From Hippopus hippopus (taxonomy: Eukaryota; Mollusca; Bivalvia; Cardiida; Cardiidae), in the NCBI GenBank assembly GCA_946811185.2, contig OX328098.1, positions 40,735,650 to 40,799,649 on the forward strand: 64,000 bases of DNA. Direction: 5' to 3'. The position numbers and the translations under genes are program-made. Below the pieces are notes generated by a model. It saw only the letters and a list, made by a program, of their open reading frames with translations. It was not told the DNA's origin and did not search any database. Below are positions 59,801-64,000 of this stretch, piece by piece (positions within the stretch are counted from its first letter, which is position 1; each line of letters opens with the position of its first letter).

Positions 59801-62800
59801 ATACCCTTTTTGCCAAACAGCCGCTTATAAAGATCTATATCGTAAACTCGACCATTTTTGGCAGCTGAAATACAATCCGCTAATACTCAGACAGATTTTA
59901 TTTTATTCCATAGGCTTGACTAAACAAACAGACGGTATAGATCCAAGATCAGACAGCACGTCTAGGCTGAAATAGATCTGTGTCGTCTGCAAAAGCCAAT
60001 ACTTTTGTCTTTGGCGCTGAAAAATTTGAGTGTACTCGGATAAACCATGACTTCGTCATCCATGCTGCAACTAAATCTTTCCTGTATTGGCTGCATTGAC
60101 AAATCAATAAACAGGGAAAATGAAAAGGAGGGAACATGACTATTGATGGTTATGCTCTGCATATAGAGAGATTCAGAAAAATATTGTGGCAAATAGGGAA
60201 AATGATCGCCTTGAGAGTCATGCCCGTCTTTTCAATCCATGCCTCGTCGGGCACCATCTTCAAAATTGCACTGCGTGTAAGATTGTCTTATGTATTTATT
60301 TGCCATAATGTTTTCAAAATCTATCGGCTATAGGTAGCTTAAACTACCCCTACAAGAAATCAAAAGTTAAACCTGATCGTGATGTCTGCCTTACGAATCT
60401 TTTCAATACGCGCCTGTGCCTCGCTTTTCCAGTTTGTGTCGTCTGGTACCATCTTCAAACTCGCACCGTCCACGTGATATGTCACGTGGGATCCTCTAAC
60501 TTGTACATAGGTTTTACAAGTATGAGAGCCTGTTGAACACGATAAATTATGTATAAGTTTTAGGAACAGAACAGAACATCGTTTATCTGACAAAAACTAC
60601 ATAGTTTATTGTCATACATATTGTATATAAATAATAAAATATATGCATTTAGTCACGCGATTTCTTTCAGTATACTATTTACAATTCAAAACAATCTATT
60701 ATCAAACATTAAATAAGTGTATAAGTGAAAAGGTAAAATTGATATTTTCAGCAATGAACGTATAGATCTTTGGAAAGAAAAACTTGATTGTCACATTGAG
60801 CAAAGGAATTTTCACATCAATCAATCGACAAATCACTGGCTCAAACAGTCCGATTGAGCGACCAATCTGTCCGTTGACCGACATTATACGATTTATCAAT
60901 CAATTATTCGATGATGCTGCATACTATCACTTTTAGACAATAAAAGTACTACCACTTTTAGGGCTTGTTAGTTGAATTAAATATTCGTGACGCTTAATTT
61001 ATTGCCTGCCAATAAAAAAGTTTCAAATTCTCAGGACAAGGTCGGAGAGCTCTAGATTCACACAAATTTAAGTAGCCTAGTATTCTTGACCAAGGAAGTA
61101 TTACGTAATTAAAATTTGGCTGCAAAACCTAAGTAGCGTTAAAAAAGGCGTTAATCTCAAAATGCAGGCTTGCAACGGAAATATGTATTGCTGTTTAAGG
61201 ATGAAGATGAGCTGAAAATAATGGTTACAATTGATATCAATTAAGTTTGACGATAAAACAAATTACTGTATGGGCTACTGGGTGCTGTACATATGCTATC
61301 CGGTTAGAAATATGTTCCGGTCCCAAATTTCACGACCAGCATTATGATGTGCTGAACTATTCTATCTAGGGTAATCAAACAGCCGTCTTTGAATATCGCA
61401 TTTTGTTATATGTCGATGAATTTTCTGGGCAAAACTTTATACATGCATCGCATGATCGCATGCGGATAAAGTCATACACGACAAGAGGGAGGAGATTCCA
61501 AATAAGGTATAATGACGTACTCGCGGGCAGAGTAGGTTCAAATTGGTTTGCGATCTGATTGGTCCAAAAATTACACTATAATATTCATCCACCTTTCATG
61601 AAGCATAAAGTTATTACCCACTAAACCAGTATTTGTTTTAATTTTCCAGTTTTCGAATGGAATTGTCAATAATTGCAATAGTTTGTTGTTGGAAGCTACA
61701 TGTATATGGGAAATATTTTGTTGTACTCTGGTGGCGTAAGACTCTGACATTTCGCTCGGCCTTCGGTCTTGCGCTATATCAAATTTTCTCACGCTGCTCG
61801 AAGCAAATACAAGGAACAGGAAAGTTACTTCAACATAATATACGAGTATCGTATATATCTAGAAGTGAATTTCAAATGCTAGATGAAACGGCCTTAGAAC
61901 TCGCAAAGTGCAGATTTTTCCTAACAGTTAAAACCTCAGCGGTATTCAAATCTGGAATCCTTGCTGTAGATTTTGAAGTTCTACCATAAAAACAACGAGC
62001 ACACTATGTCTCTATGGCTCAAACCAGGTAGTCAGGTTTATCAGCCTGCTTTGTATCACAATTTACACGTCATTATGTTTGTACTTCTAAACTAACTAAA
62101 TAGAGGATAATCAACTGGTTGTGCGTGATATTAAAAATCTGTCACTAGAATGGGGTGTGATGCAGTTGAAAAAACAAGTCCGAAGGACGAGTTTTGAACC
62201 GCATCAAACTCCAATCTAATGACAGATTTTTAATATTACACACAACCAGTTGATTTTCCTATTTACTATATTCCTAGTTCACCCTTTTTATTCTAAAAGG
62301 TATCAAGAATGGTATAATAAGAGCAATATAGGAAAAAAGAAATTCTGGCAAACATTCTAAAACTATATCGTTACTAGTGATGATACCATATCTATCATCA
62401 CTAGTAGTGTTATTCACTGTGAAATCCCAGTAATTCACTGATAAGAAGGAAATAAAGTATTTAAGCTAACTCTACATTAACCCTTATCCTGCTAAATAAG
62501 TGAAATGAAACTTTTAAGCCGATAGTAAAATCCCGAATGTTGCCATTTCAAATTTTTCAGGGGAAAATATGTCCTTATCGGACAGTGTAGATCAAAGATC
62601 AGACTGCACGTTCTGTGCAGTCTGATCTTGATCTACACTATCCGCATAAGGTCAGTGAGTCGAGCTTAGCAGCCTAAGGGTTAAAATATAATTTGCTAAT
62701 GTTACATACCTTGTGGCACAACAGCAATGCCACCGACAAGCGTCCACTGACCCTGACGAACGTATGGGTTGTGACCAAATTTGGTATATGTCTTGCGACC

Positions 62801-63830
62801 TTAAATATACCATTATTAGTGCCATAAAATTCATGGCCCTATCGAAACGTCTGCAGCAATAGAGATAGAACGAAACGGTTTATAGAGAGAAACGAATGCA
62901 TGGAGGTATCAAAGATGATTGCTGGTCGACTACAGTTTGTTCATAGCATATTTAGTTATCAAATCAGCGGCGTTCTGGCAAAATGAGGTTTAAAGTATCT
63001 TCGTTATGCATTATGCCAAGCAAATTATCACATGTAAAGAAAAGGGTTTAACCATATTGAAACATAGTAGGCCTTACAATGATATTTAAAAGAACCCGAA
63101 ACTGAACTTAAGTGTATAAAAAAGATAGAATCTACTTGCAACAAGTGTCTTTCTATTAAGTGAAACATTTGGTTATAAATAAGCACATATTTCTGACGAC
63201 AAAGGGAAGTTATTCATGTACATGACAATTGAAGAGTAAAGAATGCAAATGTAGTTTGATCTTTGTGGATTTGTTATATACAAACGAACAAAATCTTTGA
63301 CAAGAAAGATCTTTAAAGTAATACACGGCATTCGTAAATAATTGCCGAGCTCCGGTACCTCACTCGGTAGCGTGTAGGATTAGAGTACATGGGGTCGTGG
63401 GTTCGATCCCTGGCTCGGCCAATTTCTCTCCGAGGATTAATGATAGTCATTGCGACAGGATTAATTCCTCTCCCACCGCTGACCATCGTCTCGTCGATGG
63501 TTATGTGGGAAAACAGCCAGTGGCTTGGAAAGAAAATTGTGCGGAGTACTGGTAAAAGAGACTCCAGGAAAGCATGAATAGGTGCACTGGGCACCGCGAT
63601 ATAACTGAAATAATGTTGAAAAAGGCGCTAAACACCATATAATCAATCAATCAATCAATCAATCGTAAATAAATTAATTTATACCATTATGTGGACATGA
63701 CATCATCAGTTCCACGGTCTGGTAGAGGGCTCCAGTTTCAAGATTCAGCAATTTTATATAGGCCGTGAAGTTATATCTATGCCCGCCGACTACTGTAACA
63801 TCCTGAGCGAGCCCGTCAAAATCACGGTGT
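47631..63830 (-). CDS. CBM4_9-GH10 glycoside hydrolase (xylanase-like), 5' end outside window
   Basis: Eleven minus-strand exons (63830-63685, 62799-62710, 60529-60373, 58642-58603, 57218-57060, 55864-55809, 53202-53062, 51974-51803, 50845-50738, 49451-49236, 47835-47631) join in phase over about 497 codons. The first three give a carbohydrate-binding module of the CBM4_9 type (GGHRYNFTAYIKLL, GQWTLVGGIAVV). Then comes a GH10 barrel: WAVLENALKW, KVRGHCVFWS, HWDVNNE with the acid/base Glu, VYGVGIQSHL, and WITELSI with the nucleophile Glu, followed by LLWGLWDG and a C-terminal beta domain. GH10 enzymes cleave beta-1,4-xylan or related glucans. Bivalve relatives are often labelled anti-sigma-I factor RsgI6-like because of a shared GH10 domain. 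The last exon ends in phase 1 at a strong donor, so a short final exon is still needed. Substrate is not shown by sequence. Confidence 0.92.
48616..48893 (+). mobile_element. TGAGCCATGCTCTG MITE
   Basis: ATAAGCCAAGCTCTGTGAAA to GCCAGAGTGCCGCTTATA. It keeps the empty site GGGCTTAATGCATCTGC. Confidence 0.8.
48910..49148 (+). mobile_element. tRNA-headed SINE, type C
   Basis: TGCGTGGCTCAATGCTAAAG head, CCCGGTTTCAAACCTC box B, GGGGTGTCCTTGGGCGAGAC body. Confidence 0.8.
49236..49451 (-). CDS. GH10 gene exon (nucleophile Glu)
   Basis: The acceptor is ATGTTTAG and the donor ACA|GTAAGT; 72 codons, phase 0. It encodes LPIWITELSIA with the catalytic nucleophile Glu, then VEGVLLWGLWDGKLF. Confidence 0.93.
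49482..49738 (-). mobile_element. TGAGCCATGCTCTG MITE
   Basis: TGAGTCATGCTCTGGCAAAA to GCGAGATCGTGGCTCA; core GGCCCAGGTCAGCCTGCGCA. Confidence 0.83.
49790..49950 (+). mobile_element. TTAA-family MITE core
   Basis: ACATTGTGGGAAAAGGAGAA and a mirrored arm round GCTGCTTATAAGC; ends lost. Confidence 0.65.
50042..50310 (+). mobile_element. tRNA-headed SINE, type A, well preserved
   Basis: GGTGGCTCAGTGGTGAGCGT is box A and GTGAGTTCGATACCCGG box B; tail GGCGTTAAACCCCAATACAA then CAACCAACCAACAAC. Confidence 0.88.
50398..50664 (-). mobile_element. tRNA-headed SINE, type A, inverted partner
   Basis: Tail TATTGGAGTTTAACGCCATT first, then AACCGGGTATCGAGCCCGCA (box B complement) and ACTGAGCTACCCG. Confidence 0.88.
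50738..50845 (-). CDS. GH10 gene exon
   Basis: The acceptor is TTAACAAACAG and the donor AAG|GTATAA; 36 codons, phase 0. It encodes AYYNEAKLLRDSNVPVYGVG and IQSHLKG, the GxGxQxH motif of GH10. Confidence 0.92.
50952..51220 (+). mobile_element. TGAGCCATGCTCTG MITE
   Basis: ACCCATGCTCTGTGAAAACG to TTTTGCCAGAGCATGGCTCA. Confidence 0.82.
51408..51672 (+). mobile_element. TGAGCCATGCTCTG MITE
   Basis: TCCCATGCTCTGTGAAAAAG to TTTGCCAGAACATGGCC. Confidence 0.8.
51803..51974 (-). CDS. GH10 gene exon (acid/base Glu)
   Basis: The acceptor is GAATTCAG and the donor GAG|GTAATT. It starts VEHWDVNNE, whose Glu is the expected proton donor, and continues with VKLFLNDFGVL, the LxxNDy strand. Confidence 0.93.
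52017..52285. mobile_element. GGCCTGCAAC MITE, copy 2 (269 bp)
   Basis: Over most of its length nearly identical to the copy at 43120, which suggests a recent burst. It lies in a GH10 intron. Confidence 0.85.
52314..52592 (-). mobile_element. TGAGCCATGCTCTG MITE
   Basis: CTGAGCCATGCCCTGTAAAA to TTCATAGAGCGTAGCTA. Confidence 0.8.
53062..53202 (-). CDS. GH10 gene exon (substrate-site His)
   Basis: The acceptor is GTTTTTGCAG and the donor GGGCT|GTAAGT. It encodes IKVRGHCVFWSANTIHIPTW and AIQTRINGVVGATKG. RGHxxFW is the GH10 RGHTLvWH equivalent. Confidence 0.92.
53245..53608. repeat. Degenerate minisatellite, TATACGTGTACAGGTAAAA units
   Basis: Units of roughly 55-75 bases repeat CGGTCGTATTATACGTGTAC followed by A-rich spacers. 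The array continues after the Tc1 insertion (55105-55150), showing that the transposon split it. Confidence 0.8.
53611..55102 (-). mobile_element. Tc1-like DD34E transposon, full length, decayed
   Basis: Imperfect terminal repeats CTGACGTCCATTAGAAACGC (53611) and its near complement ending at 55102 bound a 1.49-kb element. It is flanked by TA (53609-53610 and 55103-55104), the expected Tc1/mariner target duplication. It sits inside a minisatellite in an intron of the GH10 gene, in the gene's own orientation. Confidence 0.9.
53802..54809 (-). pseudogene. Tc1-family transposase, inactivated
   Basis: Reading begins at 54809. The product has the Tc1 order: an HTH region with ARSTIV, VNETESLSDRPRP, RRRLRERGI, VVFSDESCF (first D), FQHDNARPHTA (second D) and SPDCNLIEHTWD (E), and ends GGHTRY. 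The spacing from second D to E is 34 residues, so DD34E. Lesions visible are an early in-frame TAG near codon 8, frame changes near the N-terminus, a deletion with a TAG after GGGIMV (~54239) and a one-base frameshift after PQPQN (~53935). It cannot make a functional enzyme. Confidence 0.9.
55105..55150. repeat. Remainder of split minisatellite
   Basis: TTATACGTGTACGAGTTAAA followed by CATTGGTCG resumes the unit broken at 53608. Confidence 0.75.
55244..55462. mobile_element. TTAA-bounded foldback, copy 2
   Basis: Same ends and arms as the copy at 40956, with a slightly larger loop (CAGCCGATAGCCGCTGG). Confidence 0.83.
55526..55773 (+). mobile_element. TGAGCCATGCTCTG MITE
   Basis: TTGAGCTATGCTCCGTGAAA to TTTCACAGAGCATGTCTC; a short deletion lies near the left end. 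Confidence 0.8.
55809..55864 (-). CDS. GH10 gene exon
   Basis: The acceptor is TTTCGTTCTAG and the donor CGAGG|GTACGT. It encodes GHINYDKPLTALRALQSR, the INYDxxxxA segment that follows the ENxxKW helix. Confidence 0.88.
56121..56349 (+). mobile_element. TTAA-family MITE
   Basis: TTAACTTTTTACCACGTGAC to TGTGTGATAAGGGATTAA, 229 bases, intact core. Confidence 0.85.
56508..56575. repeat. Short GTGTAGATC hairpin, worn
   Basis: CATCAGACTGCACGTTTACG with mirrored GTCTGATCTTGATATACATT. Confidence 0.65.
56592..56814 (-). mobile_element. TTAA-family MITE
   Basis: TTAAACCTTTACCACACAGT to TTTGGTAAAAAGTTCATTAA; core decayed. Confidence 0.78.
56811..57028 (+). mobile_element. TTAA-family MITE ending 32 bases from a GH10 exon
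   Basis: TTAATTGTTTACCAGACGAC to CGTGTGGCAAAGGATAAA; part of one palindrome arm is missing. Confidence 0.75.
57060..57218 (-). CDS. GH10 gene, barrel start exon
   Basis: The acceptor is TATTTCTGTAG and the donor GAGG|GTACGT; 53 codons, phase 0. It encodes FGFGSAVG and YSTFEWAVLENALKWKIME, the conserved F-G-A and ENxxKW motifs of GH10. Confidence 0.88.
57259..57580 (+). mobile_element. tRNA-headed SINE, type B
   Basis: TCGTTCAAATTCCCAGCTCG box B, GGGTATTGTTGATCGTCATT, GGTGGTAAGCACCATACAAG tail. A (CAAT)n run precedes it at 57238-57262. Confidence 0.78.
57730..57961 (+). mobile_element. TTAA-family MITE
   Basis: TGTTCCAAACGGCAAAATTT to CTGTGTGGTGAAAAGTTAA; core AATACTGGCTACTAGCATT. Confidence 0.75.
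57997..58062. repeat. Short GTGTAGATC hairpin, near perfect
   Basis: GGACAGTGCAGATCAAGATC pairs with GATCTTGGATCTACACTGTCC around CAGAACG. Confidence 0.82.
58340..58532 (-). mobile_element. TGAGCCATGCTCTG MITE, 5' truncated
   Basis: Core GACCCAGGTCAGCCTGCGTG to end TTCACAGAGCATGGCTCA, lying 70 bases from a GH10 micro-exon. Confidence 0.75.
58603..58642 (-). CDS. GH10 gene, 40-base micro-exon
   Basis: The acceptor is TTGATTTCAG and the donor GAA|GTAAGA. It encodes LRDAQPSDNFEIE and links phase 2 to phase 0, exactly filling the gap between its neighbours. Confidence 0.8.
58881..59047. mobile_element. Foldback with 75-base arms
   Basis: AATAATCTTCTTTCTATCGT and its complement, tiny loop around GGGCTATCGCCCT. 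The arms also hold an inner repeat (TTTATCGTTCAATAAACCAC). Confidence 0.8.
59085..59308 (+). mobile_element. TTAA-family MITE
   Basis: ACGCGTGTCCAAGCTGAAAG, core AACGCTGGTTTCCAGCATTT, TTTGTTAAAGGGTTATA end. Confidence 0.75.
59560..59830 (+). mobile_element. TGAGCCATGCTCTG MITE
   Basis: TATCAGTCATGCGCTGTAAA to TTGCCAAACAGCCGCTTATA. Confidence 0.75.
60177..60320. mobile_element. MITE-like arms enclosing a broken copy of a GH10 exon
   Basis: AATATTGTGGCAAATAGGGA and TTTGCCATAATGTTTTCAAA resemble worn palindrome arms of the TTAA family. Between them GTCTTTTCAATCCATGCCTC and GGCACCATCTTCAAAATTGC match, with gaps, the GH10 exon at 60373-60529. Confidence 0.5.
60373..60529 (-). CDS. GH10 gene, CBM end and linker exon
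   Basis: The acceptor is GTTCAACAG and the donor ATCAG|GTTTAA. It encodes KTYVQVRGSHVTYHVDGASL, KMVPDDTNWKSEAQARI and KIRKADITI, the bridge into the barrel. A damaged copy of part of this exon lies ~100 bases downstream at about 60205-60280. Confidence 0.88.
60530..62100. other. GH10 intron, mostly unique
   Basis: No exon or known repeat seen apart from scattered AT-rich stretches. Confidence 0.5.
62102..62263. mobile_element. Foldback with imperfect arms
   Basis: ATCAACTGGTTGTGCGTGAT and its near complement pair, with GATGCAGTTGAAAAAACAAG toward a short loop at AGTCCGAAGGACGAG. Confidence 0.75.
62579..62644. repeat. Short GTGTAGATC hairpin, near perfect
   Basis: CGGACAGTGTAGATCAAAGA pairs with TCTTGATCTACACTATCCG. 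Confidence 0.82.
62710..62799 (-). CDS. GH10 gene, CBM4_9 exon
   Basis: The acceptor is ATATTTAAG and the donor CAAG|GTATGT; 90 bases, phase 1 to phase 1. It encodes RKTYTKFGHNPYVRQGQ and WTLVGGIAVVPQ. The GQW-LVGG motif is the usual WxxLsG strand of this module. Confidence 0.85.
63343..63664 (+). mobile_element. tRNA-headed SINE, type B, well preserved
   Basis: CTCACTCGGTAGCGTGTAGG and GTGGGTTCGATCCCTGG are boxes A and B; body GAGGATTAATGATAGTCATT; tail CACCATATAATCAATCAATC. Confidence 0.87.
63685..63830 (-). CDS. GH10 gene, CBM4_9 exon
   Basis: The acceptor is CAACCCTTTCAG and the donor AATG|GTATAA. It encodes HRDFDGLAQDVTVVGGHRY, NFTAYIKLLNL and LMMSCPHNG, the typical beta-sandwich core of CBM4_9. 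Confidence 0.87.
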
Positions 63831-63887
63831 CTGAAAGGGTTGCAATTTAACTCTGACCCTGCCCTTCGCCACCATAGATGTATTTTT

Positions 63888-63953
63888 CGAATAGTGTAAA
63901 GTAAGATCAGCCTGCACATTCGTGCAGTCTGATCTTTCTTTACACTATCCGCT
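63888..63953. repeat. Short GTGTAGATC-type hairpin beside the first GH10 exon
   Basis: ATAGTGTAAAGTAAGATCAG and mirror ATCTTTCTTTACACTATCCG; loop ATTCGTG. Confidence 0.75.
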
Positions 63954-64000
63954 GCTCTTTCGGTAGCCTCGGTCATAGAAACCTTGCGTAATGTCAATAG

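Noticed and set aside
63343..63420. tRNA gene
   Set aside because: Boxes A and B are present, but the sequence continues into the SINE type B body and tail and the cloverleaf is not closed.

Overview
The window is animal nuclear DNA. It is AT-rich and gene-poor, with multi-exon genes, consensus GT-AG introns and long introns packed with short transposons. The SINE and hairpin-ended tandem-repeat families, and a metazoan GH10 glycosidase gene, point to a bivalve mollusc, probably a heterodont clam or mussel. That placement is inferred from general knowledge of molluscan repeats; no search was run.

Four protein genes can be built exon by exon with consistent splice phases. (1) 871-4995, plus strand: the last three coding exons of an NR5A/Ftz-F1 nuclear receptor, which begins upstream of the window. 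(2) 21480-35574, plus strand: a complete eight-exon arylsulfatase of the ARSB/ARSI/ARSJ clade, 502 residues, with a signal peptide and the formylglycine Cys. (3) 39813-44088, minus strand: a complete four-exon type II membrane sulfotransferase related to WSCD1/2, 351 residues. (4) 47631-63830, minus strand: eleven exons of a CBM4_9-GH10 glycoside hydrolase. Its 5' end lies beyond the right edge; a short last exon near 47102-47127 is only a candidate. A decayed Tc1-like DD34E transposase sits in one of its introns.

The rest is mostly a graveyard of non-autonomous elements. The dominant family is a ~225-bp MITE bounded by TTAA/CCCTTTACCA and built round a long palindrome centred on GGTTACC, with more than 40 whole or broken copies. 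It looks like a piggyBac-type MITE, and one copy nested in another MITE gives the empty site and TTAA duplication directly. Other families are a ~270-bp TGAGCCATGCTCTG MITE, a ~60-bp hairpin, a ~266-bp GGCCTGCAAC MITE, two further TTAA-bounded families, two single foldbacks, at least three tRNA-headed SINE types with shared tails, and two arrays of ~145-bp monomers between AGCTCACCTG hairpin ends.

Genes 2 and 3 act on opposite sides of sulfate-ester chemistry, but they are convergent neighbours and nothing in the sequence shows co-regulation. No CRISPR array, rRNA or functional tRNA gene was seen. The best candidates for something new are the set of TTAA-inserting MITE families, and a damaged copy of a GH10 exon lying between what look like MITE arms at 60177-60320.
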